This document shows positions 43,699-54,806 of a stretch of DNA of 64,000 bases, piece after piece (position 1 is the first letter of the stretch; every line of letters starts with the position of its first letter). Made by a program: the position numbers and the translations under genes. Source of the DNA: Ctenosaura bakeri (Eukaryota > Chordata > Lepidosauria > Squamata > Iguanidae); assembly GCA_948474755.1 (NCBI GenBank), contig CAOLHI010001036.1:62001-126000 (forward strand), read 5' to 3'. The notes beneath the pieces are model-generated. The model searched no databases, had not been told where the DNA came from, and saw nothing but the letters and a program-made list of their open reading frames with translations.

Positions 43699-46332
43699 TC
43701 ACTCTGGGATCTTACTTAGAAAACGGAGATTAAATACTGGTCAATAGTTACCCAGGGAAGTGGGGTCCAATGAAGTTTTCTTTATTTCCTTCTTTCCTTC
43801 TGTCTGTCTGTCTTTTTTTAAAAATAAATATCTTGCAATTGTTTCCTTTAAACAGGTTGGAACATCCAAATTACATCACTCAATTGGCCAGTCCTTCTCT
43901 GGATGGAGAGGGATTTAACAGAGGAAATTGGCCTCACTGCCCCAAAGTGAACAGCCTGAACAATCTGAAACTCATCCATCAAAACTGGACAAGTATGTAC
44001 TTCAGTTATCTCCCCAGACTCCACCTTCACAGTTATTTTCTGTGCCATTGATGTCAATAGGAGAAAATGATACCAGCAGTTGATTGGGACAAAGCCTTTG
44101 CTAGCCAAGGACAGGTGAAAAAAGGGAGGTCATGGCTTCTTTAATTCACTCTGCAAGAAGTGATGGATTTAAATATAATATTTTTTTTGATTTAGACATG
44201 CAAGGAGTAAAATGCTCTCCTGTACTACCACATGAGAAATACTTCCCTCTTTGCCTACCACCTCTCTGGTGTAAAACTGTTGTTCATCCAACATATAATG
44301 TTCCCCAGAGCATGCTCTGAGCTTGATCACCTTCACTGTTCAAAGAGGTAAGCTGATATTTCTGTACAAACAGCACATCTGCAGAGTGAATGCCATTAAG
44401 TGTTGGTGAATTATGGGTCCCAGCTTACAGATCACTTGAGTTTTAATGCTACAATCACCTTAATGTTTTTTTCCTTAATGAAGTTTTGACTAATTGCTTC
44501 CATATGACTGTATTTTTTTTTTAAAAAAAAACCAACCCATAAAATAAAATCCAAATGCTACTGCAGCCCACACAGCCCTATGAAGAATGAGCTATGAAAC
44601 TGAAACATATCGATTGGCCTCAATTTAGTGAACAAGCACCAGTACTCTTCAGCTTTACTACTTCCTTTCTACTGCCACAGCGTACTTCCCCTTTTGGCAG
44701 GAACTTGGTACACACACAATGATCTCAATCCAACATCCTTTCAATGTAGTGTAAATATCTGCATGCAGATTTATGCTATGCTGAGCCATATACCCTGCCC
44801 CCAAATTTACAGCAAAGCTGCTGAAGCCACCATACATGGCCATTCCATGCTGCACCTCAAGCAGGCAAGGTCAGAGGCTGAGCTTTAAAATACTGAACCA
44901 AAGTGCCTCCATTTCTGTATGCTTTTGAATCTTTCTTTTGTGTCTTGTCCTTGCGTAACTCGTGACTGTAAAGGCTAGATAAGGGAGCTACATGATTGCA
45001 AGATCAGCCTGAGCTGGTTTTAACCAGTTTATAAAGCAACGAACATGATACCTTTGCTCAATCTATGCAAGAAATAAAGATAAGCATGTGCACTAGATGT
45101 TTTCAGAAGTCTTCCTGCATACAAGTCTGCTTGCATATTTTCAATAAATTGGTCTCATCCACTTCCTTGCTGCATAGGATGATCAAGACTTTGTGAGGCA
45201 TGTTTTCTTTTTCTGACCAGATTCAGAGTTTTCTTACAGGGGTTTCTAGTAAGAGCCAACATTAGAAGCATCTGACTATCTCCCCATAGCCAGACACACA
45301 GTGCTACTACATCAGCACTGAGAACCCAAAGAGCCCCAGATATCACACCCCCTGGAACCAAACACACACTCCAACATAGCATTTCAATAAGGAAGTTGTA
45401 TATCTCTGAGCTTTCTGTGTAATTCATATACATGCAGACACAGGTCAGTATCACGTCCATGGCTATGCATGTCTTTTTTTGGTCATTGCGAAGGATGATA
45501 TTCCCTTGCTTCCTCCACAATAAATGAATCCCCCTTGTACTTAATGTAAAGCTGCTGCAGCCCCCTTCCAAGTAGGAGAGGAGGAATCAGAAGCGTCAGT
45601 CCCCATAGCTGGAAGCAAAATGACTACATCATCTGTTGATGTCGGCAGAGGTCCTTTGGTGGCTTCAGCTGATGAAATAATCATATTTTCTTGTCTTTCT
45701 TGTCCTTGTGTTGAATGCCAGTACTGAGCAACAGAATGTGGAACTAAATGACCTTCCAAATGCAACTTTCAATGCAGAAATGAATGCACAACTGTAAGGA
45801 CTACTGTTACCAGTTTTAAGCAGGGGGAGACAGATACCTACCAGCAGGCAGTGTGTATCCCCATTGAGAACAGCACCACCTGTGCAAGTTTGCTTTTGTG
45901 AGTTTGACTATTGACTATCTCTATTCCATGTTGTGCATCTGACCCCCCAACAAAATAGGTGAAACTGCTTCCATAGGGGAACCAACACATGCTTCCATAG
46001 GGGAACCAACCAACAGCAGGATTCTAGCCACAGTGTTCAAAATGCTCTTGGAAAAATGCATGCATTTGAAAAATTGATACACACATACTTTACACTATGG
46101 GGAATGCATGCACTAAATGTGTACACTTTAAAACACACTCACTCACTCACTCACACACACACACACACATGCTTGCCGCTATCTGTCGGGGGGGGGTGCA
46201 CAAAAGTTATGTGTAATCTGAGTCTCAGTTGACAAAAATTGAATTTGATTGATTGAAAATTGGCTGGATTGGGACCATTGTCTGAATTCAGTAGTTATTC
46301 TGTTCTACGTGAGGATAAACAGTTTGAATAGA
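43699..46332. other. Unassigned stretch; minor repeats
   Basis: No gene supported. The minus-strand frames 45155-45571 (138 codons) and 45541-45765 (74) overlap in different frames and show no family motif. A near-identical 20-base direct repeat (GCTTCCATAGGGGAACCAAC) occurs at 45967 and 45991. A (CACT)n-(CA)n microsatellite lies at 46135-46169, with a G-run after it. A T-run then A-run lies at 44513-44530. Confidence 0.5.
46135..46169. repeat. (ACTC)n-(AC)n microsatellite
   Basis: Several ACTC units pass into nine or so CA dinucleotides. A run of eight G lies at about 46189-46196. Confidence 0.92.
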
Positions 46333-46540
46333 AGGTCATTTCCACACCACACTGTTATAGTGCTAGTATTCCACTTTCAGCATCCTGTGGAATCCTGGGG
46401 ATTGAGTTTACCCTTTAGGGAGGGGCCTTTAGAATTCTCAGCCAGAGAGCTCTTTGGCCTCAGTAAACTACAAACCCCAGAATTCCATAGGATATTGGAA
46501 GTGGAATAACAACCCTATCACAGTGTAGTGCAGAAATGGC
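46333..46540. mobile_element. Family A hairpin MITE
   Basis: GGTCATTTCCACACCACACTGTTATAGTGC opens the left arm. The centre is AATTCTCAGCCAGAGAGCTCTTTGGCC, in opposite orientation to 40859. The right arm ends CACAGTGTAGTGCAGAAATGGC. About 208 bp. Confidence 0.8.
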
Positions 46541-47500
46541 GGAAAAGGATGAGGAGAGACAGAAACAGAGAGAGGACCTGTTGGTGGGGGATGAAGAGAG
46601 GGAGGTTGCTAACCTAAAGATGAGTTTCTTCCTATGTACTCATATTACACAGGGCTGCACAACTTGCAAAAAATTAAATGGTATATTAATGAAAAAGTGA
46701 ATATGAAATACAACTTATGAAGCAAAAAAAAAAAAAAAGACTACAATTAGCAATCCCAATGATTACAAGAGAACAAGGTGTTCAAATAGGGGGAGCAAAA
46801 GAAACCGAGATACCACTAAGAGTCTCACAGAGCTGAAACTTGCTGCTTCGATTCTGCTTGTTTCTAGATGTTATTTGCAGAGCATGCTGTTTTAAAAACA
46901 CCACAGTATTTTAAATGGTCCAAGATGAAAGCTATTGTGATGCAAAATGGTGTGAAATGCACACTGAAGGGCAAAGCTGGTGCTTTAAAACAAGACCACA
47001 GCAAGATCTAGAGCCTTCATTTACAGGAACCACACTATTTCCAAGAGACTGAAGATTCCACCTCCTCTTTTCTTTTGTAAAGGAATGCATTAGATTCCCA
47101 GGAGAGTGTCAGCAAAGCGGTAATCCTCTGGCATCAGATTAAGGAGAGGAAAAGCCATTTTGCTTCTAAGAGAGAGAAAGCCAATTAAAATGGGCACAGA
47201 GATGTGAAAGAGAAAAAGGAAGCCTTTCCTTTGCCAATGCCAAACCTCCCAAGGCAGAGTCAGAGGGCAAAGAGAGAGGAGTAGATCCTGGATGAAAGAT
47301 GGCCTCCACAGGGCTGCAGGTTACAATTGCTTCCAGATTTGCACAGCTAGTTGCTCTTTAAGCCACACTGCTTTCAGAAGTCAAGATTCTAAGAATGCCT
47401 TGTTAATACATCAATATATATAGCTTTAGGTAGACCCCATTTTAAGTACTGGATTCTCTTTGGAAAAATGTCTTAAAATGGTTTCCTAGTTGGAATCAGG
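46541..47500. other. Unassigned non-coding stretch
   Basis: No gene recognised. A poly-A run of about 15 is at 46724-46738. GGTAGACCCCATTTTAAGTACTGGATTC at about 47431-47458 hints at a tiny CR1 relic (VRPHLEYC region). Confidence 0.45.
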
Positions 47501-47700
47501 GGCCATTTCCGCACTACAGTGTTAAACTGCTGCTATTCCACTTTCAATGCTCTGTGGAATTCTGGGGTTTGTAGTTTACTGAGACTGAAGAGCTCTTTGG
47601 CTGAGAATTTGAAGTGCCCTTCCCTAAACTACAAACCCCAGAATTCCATAGGAGGTTGATAGTGGAATAGCAGCACTTTAACACTGTAGTGCGGAAATGG
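47501..47700. mobile_element. Family A hairpin MITE, full length
   Basis: A 200-bp copy with clear ends: GGCCATTTCCGCACTACAGTGTTAAA at the left and TTTAACACTGTAGTGCGGAAATGG at the right. Both arms and the GAAGAGCTCTTTGGCTGAGAATT centre are present. A 5-base TCAGG flanks both sides (47496-47500 and 47701-47705), a possible target duplication, though its length is uncertain. Confidence 0.85.
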
Positions 47701-48094
47701 TCAGGGATCAGTCATCTTGAGTGCCATCTGGGTATCAGAATCATAGATGCACAAGGTCTTAGTGATTGCAGATAAAAGATGTGTAGGGGAAACAGATGTG
47801 ATTCACAGCATGATATCTGAGCTGGCTGCCATACACAACACACAAAGCAAAATATTGTGGGCTCCCATGTGAAAACTGGGAGGTTTCCATGTTGCTAGAG
47901 ATTTGCCCTAAGTGATACATTTTGAAGCAAAGCAACTTCTAATTTCATATATGTACTGATGAGGTTAGAACTGATGATAACTGGCTAGGTGTTGTATAGC
48001 AGCATGAATCCCAATGAAAATGTCAATGCAGTATGGGATAGTTATTTTTTCTTTAGGAGGTAAATCCGTGCAAGAAATAAATCAATAGTAGGAA

Positions 48095-48292
48095 AGATAA
48101 TCCTGGAACACCAGGGTTCAAATTACCACATGGCCAAGGAAACCCACTGGGTAACTTTGGGGAAGTAGCACTATCTCAACCTCGGGGAAGGCAAAGCAAA
48201 TCCTTCTGACCAAATCTTGCCAAGAAAACACATAATAGGTTTGCCTTCAGGTTGCCATAGGTTGGAAATGACTTGAAGGCACAAAACAACAA
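48095..48292 (+). mobile_element. tRNA-derived SINE (Sauria type), 5' decayed
   Basis: The B-box-like CAGGGTTCAAATTACC is present. It is followed by GGAAACCCACTGGGTAACTTTGGGGAAG, CTTCTGACCAAATCTTGCCAAGAAAACAC, and the Bov-B-like end AGGTTGCCATAGGTTGGAAATGACTTGAAGGCACAAAACAAC. Same family as 22421-22652. Confidence 0.8.
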
Positions 48293-48453
48293 ATACCCTG
48301 AACCCTGAAATGCTGTGTATGGATTTGGTGACCGCATTTCAATAAATATGTCTCCTGGTAAGTACTCTGATATCCTTTATGCAAATAACATACAGATTCA
48401 GTCTTTTTGGAGAAGCTTTTCTACACTGACTTATGGAGTATATTCTAAACCTG

Positions 48454-48512
48454 TGATCCTCCAGATATTTTGGACTTCAGATAGAGTGATCAAAGGTTGG
48501 GAACCATTGTTT
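48454..48512. mobile_element. Short MITE fragment resembling family G
   Basis: GTGATCCTCCAGATATTTTGGACTTCAG followed by AAAGGTTGGGAACCATTGTTTTAG resembles the ends of common squamate inverted-repeat elements. Confidence 0.4.
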
Positions 48513-48747
48513 TAGAATGTATACCCATTTTACAAGCATGGAAATACTATATTACAATTGTGTAGTGTACTTCTATGCCCCTGGAGTAGTCATGCTAGAG
48601 CACCCTTATTGTGAATGCTAATATTGCAGAATGGATCAAGTACTCTGCTTGTTTATAGCTCCATTGGGCAATGGCAAATGAACTCAGATGACAATGAAGT
48701 CATGAATAATTAAGATCATCTCCACAATTCCAGCTATTCAAATAGTA

Positions 48748-49205
48748 CAATTGGTCCTCCACATTTGCTAGGGTTAGGGGTATAGGGCCCTCACAAAAGT
48801 GGAAAAATAGCAAATATCAAAATGTGTGTGTGTGTAGAAAGGGGGCTGAGGTGTGGTGGGGAAAACAGACACCCAGGCTTCAAACTAGATCAAAGAAAAG
48901 GGTGGGTTGGCACGATGTCCCGATACTTCATTATCACCAATTTCCTTCCATGGGTGTGTGTAGAGGGACATTTGGGAGAGGTTTTGTGTTGCTGAGAAAC
49001 TGAGCTATAAGCCATCCAGGCAGTGGCTGGCAGAGGAGGAGGACCAGATGCAGTTTTTTCCAAGGGCTGTGAGACCTGATTGGAGCCACGGAGAGGGAAA
49101 GTTCCTCTGGAAAAGAAGTCATGGTGTGTGTGTGTGGCAGAGATTGAAGAAACTCACAAATAGTCAAATCTGTGAAAGTCAAACCCAGAAGTGTGGAGGG
49201 CTGGC
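48748..49205 (-). mobile_element. Family F (Tigger/pogo-like) element
   Basis: It starts CAATTGGTCCTCCACATTTGCTAGGGTTAGGGGTATAGGGCCCTCACAAAAGTGG and ends AAATCTGTGAAAGTCAAACCCAGAAGTGTGGAGGGCTGGC, with TA just outside the left end and TATA at the right edge. A 121-codon minus frame (48934-49299) crosses its boundary and is not a gene. Confidence 0.65.
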
Positions 49206-49242
49206 TATAAACTGAAGGCACTGACACCAACCAAGAATATAT

Positions 49243-49602
49243 AATGCCATGTGCAACAGTTGGACTCTCCAACATTTCACTGATGAAAACTGGGAACATG
49301 TGTGGCTAAGTAATATCAGAGTGTGGTCAAAATGGCAAAAGTTATTAAGGAAAAAAAAATACAAGTTAGGAAAGGTTGCAGCAACTTTCTTTTGCCTGAG
49401 CCTGCAGGCAAAGGCAAGATTCCATCCACTCCTCTCTCCTTTTCTCTTTCTTGGTTCATTATGTGCAAACTACTTTTGCACTTTGAACTCGTTTGCAGTA
49501 ATTGAAGTAAGCTGACAGTGAAGGTGGAAAGTGAGATGGGGAAAAAGAAAATGGGGTGACAGAAGATTAATCAGTCCCTGCCAAATTGGGACAATTGGAA
49601 AT
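49243..49602 (-). mobile_element. Rep-A copy 7 (complete)
   Basis: GTTGGACTCTCCAACATTTCACTGATGAAAACTGGG at the left; CTACTTTTGCACTTTGAACTCG inside; AGAAGATTAATCAGTCCCTGCCAAATTGGGACAATTGG at the right. Reverse orientation. Confidence 0.75.
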
Positions 49603-50621
49603 AAGTGGTTGTGCTTTTGGAACTCTACTTGCAGAACCACAAAATGAATATGGCAGTTGTGTGACAGCCAAAATGTACATCCCCATGCAAGGGCGGGGGG
49701 GCTTTTGGTGTATTTTTAACACCAAAAGGATTCCAGAAAAGAACTGCTGATCAAGCTTATTGGGGTCCATGATTATCATTCATGAAAAGCATGTAGCAAT
49801 CACTCTGCTTCTGCCTCTGCATACTCCAGAAGAAATTCTGTTAACAATGAACACTCTTGTTTACCAGTCTCAATCTTCTCAGGGAGAAACCCTCACAGAA
49901 CTTGCAAGGAACTACACATTTCCCATTGGAACAGCACTATTTCAAGATGTCCACACTGATCTAAAGGAGATTACTAGCTATCCCACTTGTTCGAATCCCT
50001 CCCTTATCCCAGGCATGACTGTATCCTCCTTTGCTTTCCAAGGCCAAGAGTCCTCAGTCAATCACCTTCATCTTTCTTGGACTGCAAGAACATCACTGTA
50101 AGGCAATATTTTTTGCCCTTTGGCACACATGATTGGAAAGACTCACTATAGGAACCATGAATATGAGCTAATATTATCTACTGATTCATGAATATGAGAC
50201 CTCCCAAGGAGAATGTGGTGTGAGCTCAAGGCAGAAACTGGGCTTTCCCCCAACGGATAGTTTTACACTGACACTGAATGAAGGACTGGTTGCATAATCC
50301 GCAGGGAATGTTTCAGAGTCTCAACAGCATATCTTGCTATGTATTTATGTTGGCTATCTCTGTGGGTTGAGCCTACAATGCAGTTCATTATGGAAAATCA
50401 TAAGGCTCATTTTGCACAACTGCTTTATGAACCCCCCCTCCTTTCTGGTGATCTGTTAACTTTACCTACATATAAAATAGGATTGAGTTTTTTTTGCCAG
50501 AAACAAACCCAGGTTCCAAATTGATTGCATCATTTCAAATAATCTTTCTGAGCTAACAATAAATGGGCACAGGGGACCACCCCAGACAAGGTTTGGCTGT
50601 TTGTCTAGCCTAGTGTTGTCT
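49603..50621. other. Unassigned non-coding stretch
   Basis: No gene supported. The plus frame 49760-50101 (113 codons) has no recognisable domain, signal peptide or homologue that I can name. Confidence 0.45.
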
Positions 50622-50900
50622 ATGAACAGTTGAACTATGGAACTCACTGCCAGAAGATGTGGTGATGGCTGCCAACTTGGACAGTTAAAAACAGATTGAA
50701 TAAATTGATGAAGGATGGCACCCTCAGTTGCTAATAGTCCAGCATTACCAGCTGTATGCCTCTGTGTATCACTTGCTAGGGGGAATGAAATAGAAGGAGC
50801 AGTTGCACTTGTGTACTGCTGGAAAAACAGGGCAACTGGTGGGCCATTGTATGAACAGAAAGTTGAATTAGGTAGGCAAATAAGTTTGCTTATTTTCTTA
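50622..50900 (+). mobile_element. Old CR1-like LINE 3' end
   Basis: TATGGAACTCACTGCCAGAAGATGTGGTGATGGCTGCCAACTTGG parallels the [15 protein letters not shown] codons of CR1. The 3' UTR has a different type (ATGCCTCTGTGTATCACTTGCTAGGGGGAATG, then GTTGCACTTGTGTACTGC), matching a separate squamate CR1-like subfamily. Degenerate. Confidence 0.65.
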
Positions 50901-51013
50901 TGCATATTCTGAGTATTAGCAGTTCTCCAGGATCCTAAACCTACTATCTATTTATTTTCAATTGTAATGCCCATAACTGAACCTGGGGCTTCCTCTTGCA
51001 ATGCAAGACCAAG

Positions 51014-51265
51014 GTGCATACCCTCCAACTCTTTGAATTTGGCAGAAACTATCCCAATTAATCTTCTGTCACTATATCTTTTCAGCTATTTTTGAAATGT
51101 CCCAATTTTTCTCTCCTCCTCCCATTTCTCTCCTCTGTCCTCATCTTACTTCCACTGGTGGAAACAGAATTAATTTCCATTAACTTCCATTATCTTGACC
51201 ACATTCTGATGTTGCTTGGCCACATATGTCCTGGTTGTCATCTGCAAAACATTGGATGGTAGGGT
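51014..51265 (+). mobile_element. Rep-A copy 8, internally deleted
   Basis: Both ends present: GCATACCCTCCAACTCTTTGAATTTGGCAG at the left and TTGGCCACATATGTCCTGGTTGTCATCTGC to the right. The middle third is missing, joining AATTTCCATTAACTTCC to ATTATCTTGACCACA. Confidence 0.75.
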
Positions 51266-51399
51266 GTTGTGTTTCTAAACTGGAAGCAGTGTCAGATGGC
51301 CACTCAGTTCCCTACCTGTTACCCCAAAATGTGGGTGACTCAAGGATCCCCCTGCCATTTTATACTTCCATGTAAAGGTGAGGAATTATTAGCTCAATG

Positions 51400-52200
51400 T
51401 TAGGAGGTCTGAAAGATAGGGGCAACCTAACAAGAGCTTTGATACCAATGTTTACGGTGTCTGTGCAGGGAAGAACCAGTCAGAGATCCAAAAATAAGCT
51501 AATTTGTGTTTTATTAGAGACACTAATCACACATACAAGATCCGAACAGCCATGTAGTCACACAAGGTTAACCAGAGGAGAAAGGGAGGAAAGATTTTGG
51601 ATAGCAAGATTTCAGGGCATCATGGGTAATATTTACCAGTCTCAAAGAGCAGTGAAGAAGCAGCAATGCAGCTTAGACTCATGTTGAAGGACAGTACACA
51701 ATTGGGAATCAGAGTAGCAGGGTGGTGACTAGCAATCGGTGTACTGCAAGTTGACTGGCCAAAACTGAGGGGTTTTATACATGACTTCTGCTTGGAGGGC
51801 AAGGGTGTGAATGGCTCTCTGGCCAAGTAAACAATGAAGTTCACAGAGCAGACAATGAGGTCGAGAACAGGCTAATGGTCTTAATGTTAGGTGACAAGAG
51901 GCTAATAGCTGTCTGATAACCCAGTGCTTGTTGATCAGGTTTGAGGATAATAGGGAAGTTTGTAGGTAGAAGGAAAAGGAGGTAAAACAAACAGTGGTTT
52001 GGTGGGAATCTCCCAGTTGGTATTGTCCTGAAAGGCAGAGTTGTTAAGGCTAACTTAAGTCTGTTATCACTGGCGTTTACGTGGTGATTTCCTGACTATG
52101 ACTTGCCTACATCTAGAGAGGGGTTCTGACCTCGTTTGCAGTGCATGTGTTCAGCTAGCTTCTTCTTCTTGACTTCCAGTTTATTTCATCACTTCTTAAA
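51400..52200 (-). mobile_element. Probable second solo LTR, minus strand
   Basis: On the minus strand a TATAAAA box at 51773-51779 is followed about 260 bp later by AATAAA at 51510-51515, in the spacing of an LTR promoter and poly-A signal. The rest has no coding capacity. It is not similar to 27125-27745. The ends (possibly near TGTTAGGAGG at 51400) are guesses, so the whole call is tentative. Confidence 0.35.
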
Positions 52201-52373
52201 AGGGCCTGTTAGGAAAAGAAGGCATCTCAGCCCAGGAAAAAGGGGCATATTGGGCTTTTTGAATTCAAAAATGAAGTAAAATAAAATAATAAAAAGTTAA
52301 AAGAAATTGTGGCACTGGGACAATTGGGGTCATGATGCAACCCTCTAAGTAGCTATTGCTTCTCATACAACTA

Positions 52374-52461
52374 CGTGTGTTCCTACATAGCAGGGAGTTG
52401 GACTGGATGGCCTCTGTGGTCTCTTCCAACTCTATGATTCTATAATTCTGTGATTCTACAT
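52374..52461 (+). mobile_element. CR1 LINE 3' terminus
   Basis: TGTTCCTACATAGCAGGGAGTTGGACTGGATGGCCTCTGTGGTCTCTTCCAACTC followed by TATGATTCTATAATTCTGTGATTC. Only the last 90 bases of a CR1. Confidence 0.9.
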
Positions 52462-53204
52462 TACAAGCAACACCTGCTGAAATTCACTAAAAGTACAGAA
52501 GCCCTCTCCAGCTTATGCTCTGGCAACCCTATTTTGGACATAGTTTTGTTCTTATGGCCTGACATGGTGACTTCCATTTATGTATTGGCTCCTGAGTAGA
52601 AAGAATTCAGCTCCGGTGATTTTATTTTATATATATATATGTGTGTGTGTATGTGTATGTATGTGTATGTATGTATGTATGTATGTATGTATATATGAGG
52701 CAATTTGGAAGAGCCTTTACATTCAGGCTCTATAATACACACACAGGTAATATTCTTGTCTCCTTTCTCTGAAAAAAAAAAATATCATGACTGCACAAGC
52801 TTATAAACAGTAACTTCTTTAATGAGAACGAGAAGAGGAAAGCCTACATTTTCACACATTTGTATGTGGGTGGGTGGTTTTGTTTCCAGTCACAATTGCT
52901 CACTGTATGCATAACCTTTGCCTTCTGCTGGCCCACGGGAAAAGGGAGTTGGCAGATACTTGGTCATTTCACACTAGAGTAAGCATGCTCAATGGGGATG
53001 AGAAAATGCAGCAGCGTCAAGAGAGGAAATTCACAGAGACTCTCAGCAAGAACCCCTAACAAAATCAAGAGACATATTATCTGCTCTACTTCTCTGTCTC
53101 TCTCTCTCCCTCTTTCTGTGAAGCTAGTAGTTAATTCATGCTAAGCTGTCCCGTAAGCACTCTGAGAAGGAAGCTTGTCTAATTAAAACAACAACAACAA
53201 CAAC
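52462..53204. other. Unassigned stretch with microsatellites
   Basis: No gene. It contains a TA/TG/TATG compound microsatellite (listed separately) and an (AAC)n run at 53186-53205 just before Rep-A. Confidence 0.5.
52628..52697. repeat. Compound microsatellite (TA)n-(TG)n-(TATG)n
   Basis: TA repeats pass into TG, then TATG tetranucleotides, then back to TA over about 70 bases. Confidence 0.95.
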
Positions 53205-53480
53205 ATATACCCTCCAACTGTCCTGATTAGGCAGGAAGAGTCCCTATTACTGGTAATTGTCTGTCATCCCACTTTTTAAACTGTGTTTAAAATGTTCCAG
53301 TTTCTTTCTCCCCTTCATACTCAGCTTACTTCAATCATTGCAAACTAGTTAAAGGTGAAAAAGTGATTAGCATTCAGCTATTTCATCAGGAGGGAGAGGA
53401 GAAGAGGGATAGTGTCTTGCCCTTCCCGTAAACTTAGGCAATTTGCTGCAGGCTCTCCTGGCTTGTGTGTTTTACCTTCT
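53205..53480 (+). mobile_element. Rep-A copy 9, 3'-truncated by a CR1
   Basis: CATATACCCTCCAACTGTCCTGATTAGGCAGG at the left, then TTGCCCTTCCCGTAAACTTAGGC. It stops at CTTGTGTGTTTTACCTTCTTAG, where a minus-strand CR1 begins. The right end of Rep-A is not found beyond the CR1. Confidence 0.7.
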
Positions 53481-53928
53481 TAGAAGGAGAATGAGATCTT
53501 GCCACATCTCTAGCCAAGTGGTTCCACTGCTGAACCACTGTCATTGTAAAGAAGTTCCTTTTAATGTTCAATCAAAAGCTACCCGCTTGTAACTTAAAAC
53601 CATTCTACCCTCTGAGGCAGCAGAGAATAAGCCTGTGCATTTTTTTTTTTGGGCAACCTTTAAGGTATTCAAAGCATGTGATCATGTCACCCCTCAATCT
53701 TCACCAAGCTGAACACCATCATCTCCTTCAATCTGTCGTCGTATGTTCTCTATAAAGCTTATCATCCTTGTTGCCATGCTCTGAACCTGCTCCAATTTGT
53801 CTATATACTTCTTAAAATGAGGCACCCAGAACTGAACACAGTACTCCAGATGGAGCATGACCAGTGCAGAATATAGCAGAATTATTTCTCTCCTCAACTT
53901 GGAAATTATGCTTTTATTAATTCAGACT
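53481..53928 (-). mobile_element. CR1-like LINE fragment, older subfamily
   Basis: The reverse complement follows the end of CR1 ORF2: [38 protein letters not shown] on the minus strand near 53875-53760, then decayed sequence through GTGATCATGTCACCCCTC to AAGAAGTTCCTTTTAATGTTC. It differs more from 15078-17846 than the young copies do. Frameshifted. It lacks the octamer tail. Confidence 0.82.
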
Positions 53929-53929
53929 G

Positions 53930-54624
53930 AGGCCCTTATCGCACGGGCCTTTGCTCGCGCGACAGCCCCGTGAGCCTCGCGGGAGTGGGAGTGTTGCTCC
54001 GCACGATGCACTCCACTTCTGCCCGGCTCACGGGGCTGAAGCGGCGCGAGCGTGGGTTTTTTGATTTTCGCGTCCAAGCGAAAATCACCCCGCGCTCGCG
54101 CAAAGCTCCCGGCGCCCACCCGCACTTACCTTTCGTGCGGAGCCTCCGGGAGCCGGCTGGGTCGCGCTTCCTTCCCTCCGTCCCTGCGGAAGGAAGGAGC
54201 AGGGTGGGGAGCTAGCGCGACGGACGCGACGCCCGCTTCGCGAGCGCACGTGTGTGCGCGCGTGGGGGGGTCGCGACGCCGCCCGCTTCGTGCACGCGGG
54301 GGGGAATCCGGTGCGCGGGGGAGGAATCCGGTGCGCGCGGGGGGGAATCTGGCGCGCGGGGGGAATCCGGCACACGGGGGGAGGAATCTGGCGCGACGCC
54401 GCCCACTTCACGCGCGCGCGCGGGGGGGAATCCGGCGCGAGGTCTCCCGCTTCGCACAGGGGGGAGGGTGGCTTGCGCGGCAAGCCTCCTTCGGTGCCGC
54501 TCCCCTGCTCGTTCCTTCGCCTGCGGAAGGAAGGAGGGGGAAGCGGTAGCCTCCCGGAGGAGCCGTCTTGTGCTTGCCAGCCTCCCCCGCTTGCGCTAGA
54601 AGCCTCAGTGCGAAAAGGGCCTAA
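53930..54624. mobile_element. Family C: very GC/CpG-rich TIR element
   Basis: The left end is AGGCCCTTATCGCACGGGCC; the right end reverse-complemented is AGGCCCTTTTCGCACTGAGG. These are inverted and related to families A and D. Inside, CCTCCGGGAG (about 54145) pairs with CTCCCGGAGG (about 54550), and GGAAGGAAGGAG(C/G) motifs also mirror. Between them is an irregular tandem array of GGGGGAATCCGG(C/T)GCGCG units (54290-54445). CpG density is far above the surrounding DNA. The long overlapping frames on both strands (up to 181 codons, Arg/Ala/Gly/Pro-rich) come from stop-poor GC-rich sequence and are not taken as genes. Confidence 0.7.
54290..54445. repeat. GC-rich irregular tandem array inside family C
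   Basis: Five or six units of GGGGGAATCCGG(C/T)GCGCG with variable spacing, including runs of seven G and an alternating CGCGCGCGCG stretch near 54411-54422. It could favour G-quadruplex or Z-DNA structures. Confidence 0.8.
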
Positions 54625-54806
54625 GACCATTTCTGCCCTACACTATGATAGTGCTATTATTCCACTTTCAATATCTTGTGCATTTCTGGGGTTTGTAGTT
54701 TACTGAGACCAAAGAGCTCTCTGGCTAAGAATTCTAAATGCCCTTCCCTAAACCACTAACCCCCAAATTCCACAGAATGGGGAAAGTGGAATAATAGCAC
54801 TATATA
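54625..54806. mobile_element. Family A hairpin MITE abutting family C
   Basis: GACCATTTCTGCCCTACACTATGATAGTGC opens the left arm. GAGACCAAAGAGCTCTCTGGCTAAGAATTC is the centre. The right arm ends early at GTGGAATAATAGCACTATA and runs into ATAATTATAAT. The two elements share no spacer. Confidence 0.75.

Noticed and set aside
45155..45765. Minus-strand frames of 138 and 74 codons that might be exons
   Set aside because: They are in different frames with no splice-site support and no recognisable domain. I cannot call them without a homology search.
54052..54706. Long overlapping frames (165, 181, 150 and 115 codons) on both strands
   Set aside because: They lie in the CpG-rich family C element, occur in several frames of both strands at once and are Arg/Ala/Gly/Pro-rich. 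This is expected from GC-rich sequence with few stops.
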